A stretch of DNA of 64,000 bases from Algoriphagus litoralis (GTDB taxonomy: Bacteria; Bacteroidota; Bacteroidia; Cytophagales; Cyclobacteriaceae): NCBI RefSeq assembly GCF_003259255.1, contig NZ_QGOL01000012.1:159177-223176 (forward strand), given 5' to 3'. Below the pieces are notes generated by a model that was not told where the DNA came from, did not search any database, and was given only the letters and a program-made list of their open reading frames with translations. Shown in pieces: positions 54,247-63,896 of the stretch. Both the position numbers and the translations under genes were made by a program. Within the stretch, counting starts at the first letter, position 1; each line of letters begins with the position of its first letter.

Positions 54247-55578
54247 ATGAGAAAATTTACAACGTTAGGCCTGATACTCGGAGTGCTCAGCATACCGGCA
54301 TTAGCCCAAAACAAAATTGAGTTCAAGGAATTCACCTTGGACAACGGGCTGCATGTGATCATGCACCAGGATAATACCACACCGATCGTGGTCACTTCGG
54401 TCTTGTACCATGTAGGTTCTAAAAATGAGAACCCAGAGCGTACAGGTTTTGCCCACTTCTTTGAGCATTTGATGTTTGAGGGCTCTGAGAATATCGACCG
54501 TGGTCAATACATGAATATCATTCAAAGCCGTGGAGGTACCCTTAACGCATACACCTCAAATGATATCACGTATTATTATGAGTTGCTTCCTTCCAATGAA
54601 CTGGAATTGGCACTTTACATGGAAAGTGAGCGAATGCTCCATTCCAAAGTAGATATAACGGGTGTAGAAACTCAGCGTGAGGTTGTCAAAGAAGAAAGAC
54701 GTCAACGTTATGAGAACCAGCCTTACGGCACAATTCTCCCTGAGACGCTGGTAAGAGCTTATCAGGTTCACCCGTATCGTTGGGCACCCATCGGATCGAT
54801 GGATCACCTGAATGCTGCTACCATTGAAGAGTTTCAGCAGTTTTACAAAGATTTCTACGTGCCAAACAATGCGACCTTGACTATCGCAGGAGACATTGAT
54901 TATGCTTCTACTGAAAAATTGGTGAGAAAGTATTTCTCCGAAATCCCAAAAGGAGTAAAAGAAATCTACCGTCCCAATGTAAAAGAGCCTAAGAAGACTG
55001 CGGAAATTCGTGACATCGTCTACGATAATATTCAGATTCCTGCGGTGATTCAGGCTTACAATCTACCTCCAAGAAACCACCCGGATTCTTATGCACTTTC
55101 GATGCTGTCCACGTATCTGACTGGGGGCAACTCTTCCCTCATGACGAAGGAATTGGTGGATAAACAGCAAAAAGCACTGGTAGTTGCGGCGATTCCACTG
55201 GAGCTTGAAGACGGGGGAGTTTTCCTGATGTATGGCATCACCAATATGGGCGTAGAGCCACAGGATCTCGAAGCAGAGGTGGACCGGTTGATCAAGCAGG
55301 TACAGGATCAGGGAATCAGCGATGAAGAATTTGAAAAGCTCAAAAACATTATGGAAAACAATATCGTGAGCGGTAACTCCACCATCGCAGGTATTGCTGA
55401 AAATCTTGCAGAAGCCAAAGTAATCTATGGGGACACCAATTACATAAACCAAGTCATGGAAGCATACTCGAAAGTCACCAAAGCGGATATTCAGCGGGTA
55501 GCCAAGGAATATATGGATCTGACTGGCCGTGTGGTATTGTACTATTTACCAAAATCTGCTCAACCTGCGACTGAGTAA
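54247..55578 (+). CDS. M16 zinc metallopeptidase (active subunit)
   Basis: 443-residue exported pitrilysin-family peptidase with a signal peptide (residues 1-21). The inverted zinc motif HFFEH is at residues 70-74 (His70, Glu73, His74), and the third ligand is expected within the ETQREVVKEERRQRYENQPY segment. It forms a pair with the following gene, which has lost the zinc motif. Such pairs work as heterodimers in the periplasm, degrading peptides. 25 bases separate the two genes. Confidence 0.92.
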   Translation: MRKFTTLGLILGVLSIPALAQNKIEFKEFTLDNGLHVIMHQDNTTPIVVTSVLYHVGSKNENPERTGFAHFFEHLMFEGSENIDRGQYMNIIQSRGGTLNAYTSNDITYYYELLPSNELELALYMESERMLHSKVDITGVETQREVVKEERRQRYENQPYGTILPETLVRAYQVHPYRWAPIGSMDHLNAATIEEFQQFYKDFYVPNNATLTIAGDIDYASTEKLVRKYFSEIPKGVKEIYRPNVKEPKKTAEIRDIVYDNIQIPAVIQAYNLPPRNHPDSYALSMLSTYLTGGNSSLMTKELVDKQQKALVVAAIPLELEDGGVFLMYGITNMGVEPQDLEAEVDRLIKQVQDQGISDEEFEKLKNIMENNIVSGNSTIAGIAENLAEAKVIYGDTNYINQVMEAYSKVTKADIQRVAKEYMDLTGRVVLYYLPKSAQPATE

Positions 55579-55603
55579 TTGTTTTACCTTAAAGAAAATA
55601 GAC

Positions 55604-57649
55604 ATGAAAAAAATAGCTATAGCATTCGTTTTTACGCTTTTGGCCACGCTGGGCTCTTATGCTCAAGTGGACAGAAGTAAGCTTCCTGATTCAGGTCCTG
55701 CTCCCGAGATTAAAATCGGAGAGGCTGAGACATTCACCTTGGATAATGGATTGAAAGTGTTTTTGGTTAAAAACACCAAACTTCCTCGCGTGTCATTCAC
55801 ACTGGTATTGGAAAGAGATCCAATTCTGCAAGGAGACAAAACCGGGATGACTGGATTCGTGGGTGAAATGATGATGGGTGGAACCAAAAACCGAACCAAG
55901 GATCAATTAGATCAAGAGATTGATTTCATCGGGGCGAGTTTGAGCGCCTCATCCACTTCTATGTTTGCTTCTTCTTTGAAAAAACATCAGGAAAAAATAC
56001 TTGAATTGATGGCCGATGTGCTGTATAATCCGGTTTTTCCGCAGGAAGAGTTGGATAAATTGAAAAAGCAATCTCTGACAGGATTGGCTCAAAGCAAGGA
56101 TAATCCAAATGCCATTTCCTCAAGATTGTCACGGACGGTCCTGTATGGTAAAAACCACCCATACGGAGAGATCGAAAGCGAAGAAACAATCAATAACATC
56201 ACCGTAGAAGATGTGAAAGGCTATTACAATACTTATTTCAAGCCGAATATTGCCTATTTGGCAATCGTGGGAGATATGGATAAGTCAGAGGCGGAAAAAG
56301 TAGTTAAGCAATATTTCGGAAAATGGGCAAAGGGCAATGTGCCAACCTTTACTTATCCTATGCCTGAACGCGCTTCGAAGAGAGCTGTAGCCTTGGTAGA
56401 CAGAAGTTCGTCTGTCCAGTCAGTGATCAATGTGACACAGCCTGTCGACATGAAAATCGGTGATCCAGACTACATCTCCAGCCGTTTGCTTAACCAGATT
56501 TTGGGTGGAGGTTCTGCCTCGAGACTGTTTATGAATCTCCGGGAGGACAAAGGCTATACCTATGGTGCTTACTCTTCCATCGGTGCAGACAAACTGGTAG
56601 CGACTATTTCCGCAAATGCTTCTGTAAGAACCGAAGTGACTGACTCTGCTGTATATGAGTTCATCTATGAGATCCAAAATCTGGTGGACAATGGCGTGAC
56701 TGAGGAAGAATTGGCAAAAGCTAAGGCAGAACTTTCCGGAAGCTTTGGTAGATCTTTAGAGCAACCTGGTACGGTAGCCAACTTTGCTTTGAACATTGAT
56801 CGTTATAATCTTCCAAAAGATTACTACGAGACTTATTTGAAGAAATTAAACGCGCTAACGGTAGCAGATATCAATGCCACCGCAAAGCGACTGATCGAGC
56901 CAGACAAATTCATCATCACTACAGTAGGCAATGGATCCGAAATCAAAGAAAAATTGGCGCAATTTGGTGAAGTCATTATGTATGACAACATGGGTTCACC
57001 AGCCAAAGAACTCGTGGCAGATGAAAACATGACTGCGGAAAAAGTTCTTGATACCTACCTCAAAGCAATCGGTGGAGTAGATCAAGTGAAAGCGATCAAA
57101 ACTGCCAAAATCTCAATGGATGCAGTGGTGATGGGAACTCCATTGAATCTGTCTTTCATCTATGATTCCCAAAATGGACGCTATGGCCAGAAACTTTCCG
57201 TAGGAGGAAATGTAATGCAGAAGACTACGCTTGCAGATGGCAAAGGCTCCATGTCTGTGCAGGGTCAGTCAGTAGAATTGACTGAGGAGCAATTGGCAGA
57301 AGCCAAGTTGAACTCGTTCCTTTTCCCAGAGGCAGTTTATCAGGAAAATGGCTACACCTTGACATTCGACGGATTGAAAGATGTGGACGGCACACCTGCT
57401 TATAAAGTGATCATAGCTACAGCATCTGGAGCAAAATTGACCAACTATTATGCGCAGGAGTCTGGTTTGAAAATCAAATATGAGAACCCGGCATCCGGGG
57501 ATACTTATTATTCAGATTACCAAGCTAAAGACGGAGTGCTCCTCCCGATGGCTTGGACGATTAAGTCCCCTGCTATTCCGGTTCCTTTGGAAGCGAAGGT
57601 CACGTCCATGGAGTTGAATGTACCTGTGACAGACGAGGACGTCAAATAA
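55604..57649 (+). CDS. M16 peptidase-like protein, inactive, with C-terminal extension
   Basis: 681-residue exported protein (signal peptide residues 1-20). The zinc motif position reads GFVGE (84-88) instead of HxxEH, so it cannot bind zinc there and is probably the non-catalytic partner of the upstream M16 enzyme. After the M16 part (to about 470) it carries a domain of about 205 residues (476-681) that is homologous to the next gene's product: YLKAIGGVDQVKAIK, SVGGNVMQKT and YSDYQAKDGVLLPM are shared in order. Start chosen at 55604 (MKKIAIAFVF); the longer frame from 55529 overlaps the first M16 gene. Confidence 0.9.
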   Translation: MKKIAIAFVFTLLATLGSYAQVDRSKLPDSGPAPEIKIGEAETFTLDNGLKVFLVKNTKLPRVSFTLVLERDPILQGDKTGMTGFVGEMMMGGTKNRTKDQLDQEIDFIGASLSASSTSMFASSLKKHQEKILELMADVLYNPVFPQEELDKLKKQSLTGLAQSKDNPNAISSRLSRTVLYGKNHPYGEIESEETINNITVEDVKGYYNTYFKPNIAYLAIVGDMDKSEAEKVVKQYFGKWAKGNVPTFTYPMPERASKRAVALVDRSSSVQSVINVTQPVDMKIGDPDYISSRLLNQILGGGSASRLFMNLREDKGYTYGAYSSIGADKLVATISANASVRTEVTDSAVYEFIYEIQNLVDNGVTEEELAKAKAELSGSFGRSLEQPGTVANFALNIDRYNLPKDYYETYLKKLNALTVADINATAKRLIEPDKFIITTVGNGSEIKEKLAQFGEVIMYDNMGSPAKELVADENMTAEKVLDTYLKAIGGVDQVKAIKTAKISMDAVVMGTPLNLSFIYDSQNGRYGQKLSVGGNVMQKTTLADGKGSMSVQGQSVELTEEQLAEAKLNSFLFPEAVYQENGYTLTFDGLKDVDGTPAYKVIIATASGAKLTNYYAQESGLKIKYENPASGDTYYSDYQAKDGVLLPMAWTIKSPAIPVPLEAKVTSMELNVPVTDEDVK

Positions 57650-57653
57650 ATTA

Positions 57654-57688
57654 AAAAGAGGAGTGCTACAACTCCTCTTTTACTTTTC
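57654..57688 (+). terminator. Terminator after the M16 pair
   Basis: AAAAGAGGAGT (57654-57664) pairs with ACTCCTCTTTT (57671-57681), an 11-bp perfect stem with a 6-base loop and T-rich flank. It begins five bases after the M16 stop and may only reduce read-through into the paralogue gene. Confidence 0.85.
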
Positions 57689-57713
57689 TTTACATTACTT
57701 TAAATTATCTACT

Positions 57714-58442
57714 ATGAAAATCAAATCACTTTTAGTGTCTGCGGCAATGATAGCTGCTTTTCAAAGCGACCTAATTGCAGAAAGAATTATCCGATCGGGA
57801 GATCCAATGGCAATGGTCATGAACGATCCAGCTACCATCATCGCCAATTATATCAAGGCTGTTGGCGGAGAGGAAAAAGTAAAAGCCATCAAGAATGCCA
57901 GCATGACTGCTGAGGCTAATTTTCAAGGCCAGGTCATTGAAATCAAGACAGTCGCTGACTCTGAAAATTCGAGAATGATGCAGTCCACCTCTGTGGGAGG
58001 CAACGAAATGCAAAAAACCTTATTGGTAGGTGGCAAAGGGCAAATGGTAATGATGGGTCAAGTGCAGGAACTTCCTGACGAAACGGCCGCATTGCTGAAG
58101 CCGCAGACCTATGTTTTCCCAGAGCAATTCTATGAAGAGATGGGTTTCAAATTGGAATTCCTCGGTACAGAAGAGGTGGATGGTCAACAAACCAATAAGT
58201 TGGGTATCACTGCTCCAAATGGCATGGTAACAAATGAATTCTATTCTGTCGAAACTGGGTTGAAATTAAAGACCAGTTCAGCAGCCACAGGAGACATCAC
58301 GTATTCAGATTATCAGGAAGTGGATGGTGTGTTGTTTCCGATGATGTTGACGATCAAAAATCCGATGCTCCCAGTGGCATTGGAAGCGAAAATGATTTCT
58401 GTCAAATTCAATCAAACACTTTCTGATTCGGATTTTCAGTAA
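57714..58442 (+). CDS. Free-standing paralogue of the M16 partner's C-terminal domain
   Basis: 242-residue exported protein (signal-like MKIKSLLVSAAMIAAFQSDL). From about residue 38 it aligns with the C-terminal extension of the preceding M16-like protein: YIKAVGGEEKVKAIK, SVGGNEMQKT, YSDYQEVDGVLFPM and VALEAKM all have counterparts there. The fold is unknown to me; outer-membrane lipoprotein-sorting-like proteins have a similar beta-rich outline, but I cannot confirm it. It arose by duplication of the domain or was the donor for the fusion. Start chosen at 57714; a longer frame reaches 57663. Confidence 0.75.
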   Translation: MKIKSLLVSAAMIAAFQSDLIAERIIRSGDPMAMVMNDPATIIANYIKAVGGEEKVKAIKNASMTAEANFQGQVIEIKTVADSENSRMMQSTSVGGNEMQKTLLVGGKGQMVMMGQVQELPDETAALLKPQTYVFPEQFYEEMGFKLEFLGTEEVDGQQTNKLGITAPNGMVTNEFYSVETGLKLKTSSAATGDITYSDYQEVDGVLFPMMLTIKNPMLPVALEAKMISVKFNQTLSDSDFQ

Positions 58443-58465
58443 ATAAAAGACATCATTTGATCTTG

Positions 58466-58494
58466 AGGCCTCCATTTTTATGGAGGCCTTTTTT
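58466..58494 (+). terminator. Terminator after the paralogue gene
   Basis: AGGCCTCCAT (58466-58475) pairs with ATGGAGGCCT (58480-58489) around TTTT, followed by six T. The T run ends at the stop codon of the convergent M61 gene. Confidence 0.9.
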
Positions 58495-60145
58495 AGTTCT
58501 TCCATTTGTTGGTAAGGGCATTTTCTTCTACCATGGAAAGTCGATAATCCGGAAAAAAGATGCCCTTTTCCTCTTTAGGTAAATACCTAATTTCTCTCTC
58601 TTCTCTTCGTAGCGCTAGTTCGGGGTAATCCGAATCCATGTTGAAATCGAAAGTCAGGATTTGGTCATTTTTCATTAAGAAAGAGTATGCTTTAGATTCT
58701 GGGTGGATCTGAATGATTTTATTTTCCTCATTGATTCGAATACCAAAGCGATGTAGGAGCCAATTTTCAGTCTCAATTTCCTCTAGCTCGATCCCCAAGC
58801 TGGCAAATTGAGTTTTCAAAAAAGGAAACAGATCCTTCTTTCCATAGATATAGGCAGAAAAGAACTCTTGGATCTCTGTTTTATCTTCAAATTTTTCAAA
58901 AACCACCTGATCAAATTCTTCCATTGTATACCCCACAAAGGGTTGTCCATACTGGAGCCACATCTCTTTCATCACCAGACTTAATGAGCTCCCGCCTTTC
59001 AACAGCAGAATATCCATGCAAAAGGAAAGTAAGGCTCCACGCGTGTAAATATTGACTTTGCGGTCAGGAATCCCCGCTACATATCCGTCCAACCAAAGAT
59101 CATACGATGACTCAGCAATGGTATGGTTTTGCCAGCCGAAGCTTACTGATTCACGGGCAAGGATCTTTTCCAGATGTTTAAGATAGGTCGGAAGATCATA
59201 GACGCCCGACTTCAGCAAATACAAATCACCCATATAGGTGGTCACACCTTCCAAAAGCAGACCTGCCTTAGTATAGGTTTCTTTGGAAAAATCATAGGGT
59301 AATAGCTCCTTTGGCCGGATTCTGCACACATTCCAGGCATGGTAGAGTTCATGGCAGCTGACTCCCAGAAGTTCCTCCAGTTGATCCGGATCGGCCAAGC
59401 TCTCATCCGGGCCAAAAGTGATCACGGTACCTCTTCTGTGCTCTACACCATGATAGTGGCGATAGGTGAGAAGTTGGTAAATAAATTGATATTCTGACTC
59501 TGGGAATTCTCCGAAGTCTTGAATCAGCTTTTCTGAGAATGCCATAAAGGATTCAAGAAATTTGTCTTTGTCAAAGTGAATTTCACCTTTGATCCAAATG
59601 GTAAATTGTGTTTTACCTACGGAATAATTCCAGTGGGTTAGGCTTTTCGATGCCAGAACAGTGGAATCAGCCAACAGCTGAAAGTCTGTCGCCTTCCAAA
59701 TGGAATTTGCAATTGGAATTAGCGTGCTGACCTGTAGGGGAAATTGGGGTAAATCTAGATTAACGGAAATTTCCTCATGACTTCTGCCACTTACTTCAAA
59801 ACAACAGTTGACCAAATTCAAGTAAACTTGCTCGTCATTTACCCATGAGCTGCCAGCGTCCATTTTTCCACAATAATATTCATAGCAAATCCGGTAATCT
59901 CCCGCTTCATTAGCGTGAAACTCCCAACAGTCCTTACTGCTCTTCACTGCATCAATTGGCTTAGTGTGGGGATCGAAGATGCTTAGGTTCCGAAGATTTT
60001 GCGCAAAATTTGCCAACTGGTATCGACCTGCTCGCCATGCGGGCAATTGAAGTTTGACTGACCCGGATTCTTTTACATTCAGCTCTAATTCAAGCTGAAC
60101 GAATTGAGAAACGGGATTTTTACATCGGATCGTGAAGCGAATCAT
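58493..60145 (-). CDS. M61 family metallopeptidase
   Basis: 550-residue glycyl-aminopeptidase-type peptidase. The zinc motif HELYH is at residues 265-269 (His265, Glu266, His269) in GVSCHELYHAWNVCRIRP, followed by ETYTKAGLLLEGVTTYMGD with the third ligand Glu. An N-terminal beta domain (residues 1-165) and a C-terminal PDZ-like part (from about 455) complete the usual M61 architecture. There is no clear signal peptide. It is divergent from rpmH. Confidence 0.9.
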   Translation of the reverse strand: MIRFTIRCKNPVSQFVQLELELNVKESGSVKLQLPAWRAGRYQLANFAQNLRNLSIFDPHTKPIDAVKSSKDCWEFHANEAGDYRICYEYYCGKMDAGSSWVNDEQVYLNLVNCCFEVSGRSHEEISVNLDLPQFPLQVSTLIPIANSIWKATDFQLLADSTVLASKSLTHWNYSVGKTQFTIWIKGEIHFDKDKFLESFMAFSEKLIQDFGEFPESEYQFIYQLLTYRHYHGVEHRRGTVITFGPDESLADPDQLEELLGVSCHELYHAWNVCRIRPKELLPYDFSKETYTKAGLLLEGVTTYMGDLYLLKSGVYDLPTYLKHLEKILARESVSFGWQNHTIAESSYDLWLDGYVAGIPDRKVNIYTRGALLSFCMDILLLKGGSSLSLVMKEMWLQYGQPFVGYTMEEFDQVVFEKFEDKTEIQEFFSAYIYGKKDLFPFLKTQFASLGIELEEIETENWLLHRFGIRINEENKIIQIHPESKAYSFLMKNDQILTFDFNMDSDYPELALRREEREIRYLPKEEKGIFFPDYRLSMVEENALTNKWKN

Positions 60146-60185
60146 AGAAAATAGTGGTTTGATAGCAACAAATGTAGAAGTCGGA

Positions 60186-60216
60186 TTTGTATTTCAGAAA
60201 ATGGTCCATATCTTTG
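60186..60216 (+). promoter_or_regulatory. Promoter of the rpmH-rnpA operon
   Basis: TTTG (60186-60189), exactly 19 bases, then TATCTTTG (60209-60216). This is a perfect match to the Bacteroidota housekeeping promoter consensus TTTG-N19-TAnnTTTG. It lies 67 bases before rpmH. Confidence 0.8.
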
Positions 60217-60282
60217 CAATCCTTTTCAGGGTCAATGCCTGAATGGAAGATAAAGAACGCAACTAGTTAAAGATATTCGATC

Positions 60283-60441
60283 ATGAAAAGAACATTCCAG
60301 CCTTCTCGAAGAAAAAGAAAGAACAAGCACGGCTTCAGAGAAAGAATGTCTACTGCCAACGGTAGAAGAGTAATCAAGGCAAGAAGAGCAAAAGGAAGAC
60401 ATAAGTTGACCGTATCTTCTGAAAAGACACTGAAGAAGTAA
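60283..60441 (+). CDS. rpmH: Ribosomal protein L34
   Basis: 52-residue basic protein with the L34 signature [20 protein letters not shown] and [16 protein letters not shown]. It is part of the 50S subunit. It is followed by rnpA, the conserved gene order in bacteria. Confidence 0.98.
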   Translation: MKRTFQPSRRKRKNKHGFRERMSTANGRRVIKARRAKGRHKLTVSSEKTLKK

Positions 60442-60488
60442 TTCTTTGCATTGCTTTTCGTATGTTCACATACGACTAAAGTCCAGCG

Positions 60489-60869
60489 ATGAATTTTAAA
60501 CTTCCAAAGAACGAGCGGCTTCATGCCGAAAAACTAATCAAGGAACTTTTTAACGAAGGTTCCTCTTTTTTTTTGTACCCGTTCAAAGTACTTTTTATCC
60601 AAAAGAATGAGGTAAAACATCAACCTAATCAGGTGCTTTTCTCTGTTTCCAAGAAGAAAATCAAAAGAGCAACAGGCAGGAACTTCATCAAACGGAGACT
60701 GCGAGAAGCCTACCGGCTCAACAAACATCTGCTAGCTGCAGATGGAATTATTGTGGGCCTTATATTTGTTGGTAAGGCAGAAATGTCATTTGCAGAGATT
60801 CAGCCCAAGATGATTCAGGTTTTGGAAAAACTGAATCTGGATTTATCCCAAAAACCGTTTTCCCCATGA
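60489..60869 (+). CDS. rnpA: Ribonuclease P protein component
   Basis: 126-residue protein subunit of RNase P, which matures tRNA 5' ends with the RnpB RNA. The RNR motif is ATGRNFIKRRLREAYRLN near residue 60, preceded by VLFSVSKKKIKRA. It follows rpmH by 47 bases; its stop overlaps the start of the S41 protease gene by four bases. Confidence 0.95.
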   Translation: MNFKLPKNERLHAEKLIKELFNEGSSFFLYPFKVLFIQKNEVKHQPNQVLFSVSKKKIKRATGRNFIKRRLREAYRLNKHLLAADGIIVGLIFVGKAEMSFAEIQPKMIQVLEKLNLDLSQKPFSP

Positions 60870-62527
60870 TCCAAAAATTGAAGAAACCAATTGTTTTTAT
60901 CCCCTTAGTTCTAGTTCTTTTCTTAGGCACGATTGCCTTTCAAGTGAAAAACGACAAGCTTTTTGCCTTGGCAAAGAACATTGACATCTTTGCGACTTTG
61001 GTCAGAGAGCTGGATTCGTATTATGTGGATGAGATCGACCCGGACAAATTGGTAACTATCGGGATCAATGCCATGCTCGAGGAGCTTGATCCATATACTG
61101 AATACATTCCAGAGGAAGAATCAGCAGACTTTCGGATGTTGACGACAGGTGAGTATGCTGGGATTGGAGCTCTGATAGGGAATCGCGGAGAGGGAAATAT
61201 GATTCTCATGCCCTATACAGGTTTTCCTGCACAGTCCTCAGGATTGAGAATTGCTGATTTTATTTTAAAAGTTGACTCCATTGATGTTTCAAATAAGCCA
61301 ACTGCAGAAGTTTCCGACCTTCTTAAAGGTCCGGCTAATACTTCATTGACTTTAAAAGTCCTTCGCGACAAGGATACACTGGATTTTTCTTTGATCAGAA
61401 AAAAGATCACATTGAAAAACGTGCCTTTTTATGGTAAAATCGACGATAAAACCGGGTATATCAAACTTTCGGACTTCACCACAAATGCCTCGACTGAGGT
61501 AAGAAATGCATTGGTTAATCTTAAAGCACAGGGTGCTGAAAAGTTGATTTTGGATCTAAGGGACAATCCCGGAGGGTTACTGAATGAGGCAGTGGAGATT
61601 GTTAACCTGTTTATTCCAAAAGGGAAGGAAGTAGTAAAGACACTCGGAAAGCTTCAAAATGTGAATTATACCTACAAGACCTCCAAGACGCCTATTGATA
61701 AGGATATTCCATTGGTCGTTTTGATCAATGAGCGTAGTGCCTCCGCTGCTGAGATCGTAGCAGGGGCACTTCAGGATTACGATCGAGCAGTACTAGTAGG
61801 ACGAAAGTCGTTCGGAAAAGGTCTTGTGCAGACTACCATTCCGCTGACGTATAACGCTCAGGTAAAAGTGACTACTGCTAAATATTATATACCCAGTGGT
61901 CGATGTATCCAGGCGATAGATTACGCACAGACTAGAGAGAATGGTTCGGTTACTACCGTACCAGATTCTCTGAGAAAAGCTTTTAAAACAGCAAATGGAA
62001 GAATCGTAAAAGATGGAGCTGGGATTGAGCCAGATGATCTTGTAGAGGAAATTAGCTATGCACCCATATCGTATACCTTGGTAGCTGGTAATCATGTGTT
62101 TGATTTTGCTACCCAGTATTTTTACAAGCATCAGTCGATTTCAGATCCAATGACTTTTACTATTTCCGATTCAGATTACGAGGATTTCAAGAAGTTTTTG
62201 GAGGGGAAAGAATATGATTATACCACCTATGTAGAAAAATCGGTTCAAGACCTGGAGAAATATGCTGAGAAAGAAGCCTATTTTGAAGAAATAAAAACTC
62301 AGTTGGAAGCGATCAAATCCAAAGTCAATCACAGTAAAGAGAATGATTTGGACACCTATAAGGAGGAGGTTAAAAAAATCCTGAGTGAAGAAATTGTATC
62401 CCGATATTATTTCCAAGAAGGCATGATCGAAGCAGGCTTGGATCAAGATCCAGCGATAGAATTGGCAAAATCATACTTGTCTGATCCTGCGAAATCTTCC
62501 AAAGTTCTATCAGCTTCAATTAAGTAA
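60866..62527 (+). CDS. S41 family C-terminal processing peptidase
   Basis: 553-residue serine peptidase anchored by an N-terminal hydrophobic segment (about residues 9-27). A PDZ domain (about residues 85-170) precedes the catalytic domain. The Ser-Lys dyad is visible as Ser293 in ERSASAAEIVAGAL and Lys318 in GRKSFGKGLVQT, 25 residues apart as in Prc/CtpA. A long C-terminal helical part (from about 430) follows. It acts in the periplasm on C-termini of proteins. It lies in an overlapping operon with rnpA and tsaB. Confidence 0.92.
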   Translation: MIQKLKKPIVFIPLVLVLFLGTIAFQVKNDKLFALAKNIDIFATLVRELDSYYVDEIDPDKLVTIGINAMLEELDPYTEYIPEEESADFRMLTTGEYAGIGALIGNRGEGNMILMPYTGFPAQSSGLRIADFILKVDSIDVSNKPTAEVSDLLKGPANTSLTLKVLRDKDTLDFSLIRKKITLKNVPFYGKIDDKTGYIKLSDFTTNASTEVRNALVNLKAQGAEKLILDLRDNPGGLLNEAVEIVNLFIPKGKEVVKTLGKLQNVNYTYKTSKTPIDKDIPLVVLINERSASAAEIVAGALQDYDRAVLVGRKSFGKGLVQTTIPLTYNAQVKVTTAKYYIPSGRCIQAIDYAQTRENGSVTTVPDSLRKAFKTANGRIVKDGAGIEPDDLVEEISYAPISYTLVAGNHVFDFATQYFYKHQSISDPMTFTISDSDYEDFKKFLEGKEYDYTTYVEKSVQDLEKYAEKEAYFEEIKTQLEAIKSKVNHSKENDLDTYKEEVKKILSEEIVSRYYFQEGMIEAGLDQDPAIELAKSYLSDPAKSSKVLSASIK

Positions 62528-63216
62528 TGGGGAACATATTGTCTATTGAGACATCTACAGAGACTTGCTCTGTAGCAGTTCATAATTGTGGAGGCTTAAT
62601 AGCTCTATCGGAGATTACTGAGCCCGGAGCACATGCAGAGCAATTGATGCAGTTAGTAGTGGATGTTTTGGAAAGGGCGGGAATGGGGTTTAATGACTTG
62701 AATGCCATTGCAGTTTCTGAAGGCCCTGGTTCTTATACTGGATTGCGCATAGGAGTTTCTACTGCAAAAGGCTTGGCTTTCGGGCTGAATTTGCCGCTAA
62801 TTTCAGTCAATACGCTTCAAGCCTTGGCCAGTGCAGTTGTTTCTGAGTCAGATGCTCTAATTATTTCAGTTTTGGATGCCAGAAGGATGGAGATTTACCG
62901 GGAGGTCTTTCATGCTAAGCTGAATTCTGTTTCAAAGCTCGATTCAGAAGTTTTGGAACCGAATGCCTTTCAGAACTATTTGGAGAAAGGCCGGGTTTAT
63001 TTTGTGGGCAATGCGCTCGAGAAACTTCAGAAAGTCGTTACCCATGAAAACGCAGAATTTGTATCAGACCTCTCTTTTTCAGCTGCCCATCTTGGTAAAT
63101 TAGCCTGGGATAAATATAAGAACCATGATTTTGCCGACTTGGCTTACTTTGTTCCAAACTACCTCAAAGAGTTCAAAGCCTTACATTCAAAAAAGAATCC
63201 ACTTCTTGAGCTATGA
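62527..63216 (+). CDS. tsaB: tRNA threonylcarbamoyladenosine biosynthesis protein TsaB
   Basis: 229-residue partner of TsaD in making t6A37 in ANN-decoding tRNAs. It has the ASKHA-fold N-terminus LSIETSTETCSVAVHNCGGL and the motif AVSEGPGSYTGLRIGVSTAK, both family hallmarks. It shares one base with the preceding protease stop and overlaps the DUF2480 gene by four bases. Confidence 0.95.
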   Translation: MGNILSIETSTETCSVAVHNCGGLIALSEITEPGAHAEQLMQLVVDVLERAGMGFNDLNAIAVSEGPGSYTGLRIGVSTAKGLAFGLNLPLISVNTLQALASAVVSESDALIISVLDARRMEIYREVFHAKLNSVSKLDSEVLEPNAFQNYLEKGRVYFVGNALEKLQKVVTHENAEFVSDLSFSAAHLGKLAWDKYKNHDFADLAYFVPNYLKEFKALHSKKNPLLEL

Positions 63217-63722
63217 GTGAAATCATAAACAGAGTCACATCCAGTTCAATCGTTTCCTTAAACTTGGAAGAAATCTACCCCAAAGAAGCTCGGGTAAGTT
63301 TTGATCTAAAGACTTTTCTCTGGCAGGAGTTAATTCTTAAGGAGCAAGACTTTAGAAAGGCACTTAAGGAAGTGGACTGGGAGTCTTATCGGGATAAATG
63401 GGTGGCTGTGACATGCTCTGCTGACGCGATAGTTCCAACTTGGGCGTTCATGTTAGCGTGTACTTATTTGGATCCCGTAGCTAAGGGATATGCCGTGGGA
63501 GATTTGGATAGCTTGGAAATTATGATTTCGGAGCAAGTAATTTCTGGCTTTGATTTGGAGTCGTTTCGGGATCGTCCAGTTGTCATCAAGGGATGCAGTG
63601 ATTTTCCGATTCCACTTTTTGCCTATGGAAGAATGATTTCTGCCCTTCAACCTGTGGCTAGATCTCTAATGTTTGGTGAGCCTTGCAGTACAGTGCCATT
63701 GTTTAAAAAATCAAAGTCCTGA
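63213..63722 (+). CDS. DUF2480 family protein
   Basis: 169-residue cytoplasmic protein of the DUF2480 family, found in Bacteroidota. Characteristic stretches are VAVTCSADAIVPTWAFMLA and VIKGCSDFPIPLFAYGRM, each with a cysteine. Function unknown. It is the last gene of the rpmH-rnpA-S41-tsaB cluster, overlapping tsaB by four bases. Confidence 0.9.
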   Translation: MSEIINRVTSSSIVSLNLEEIYPKEARVSFDLKTFLWQELILKEQDFRKALKEVDWESYRDKWVAVTCSADAIVPTWAFMLACTYLDPVAKGYAVGDLDSLEIMISEQVISGFDLESFRDRPVVIKGCSDFPIPLFAYGRMISALQPVARSLMFGEPCSTVPLFKKSKS

Positions 63723-63779
63723 TTTTGAAAGGATAAAGATACTAATCCAAAAAGTTTCTGATTTTTGTTTTGCAAAGAC

Positions 63780-63810
63780 TTGTGTAATCAAAAACACTCG
63801 GCTATGTTTG
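63780..63810 (+). promoter_or_regulatory. Upstream tandem promoter at the right edge (P1)
   Basis: TTG (63780-63782), 20 bases, then TATGTTTG (63803-63810), a perfect TAnnTTTG box. The sequence after it (TTTGCACTCCCATTCGAGG from 63807) is repeated with few changes at P2. Confidence 0.65.
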
Positions 63811-63896
63811 CACTCCCATTCGAGGATATGTCTCTGGGAATAGTTGAAATGAGCCTAAAGAGAGAAGAAAAAAAGTAGAAAATTTTCTTCTGGATA

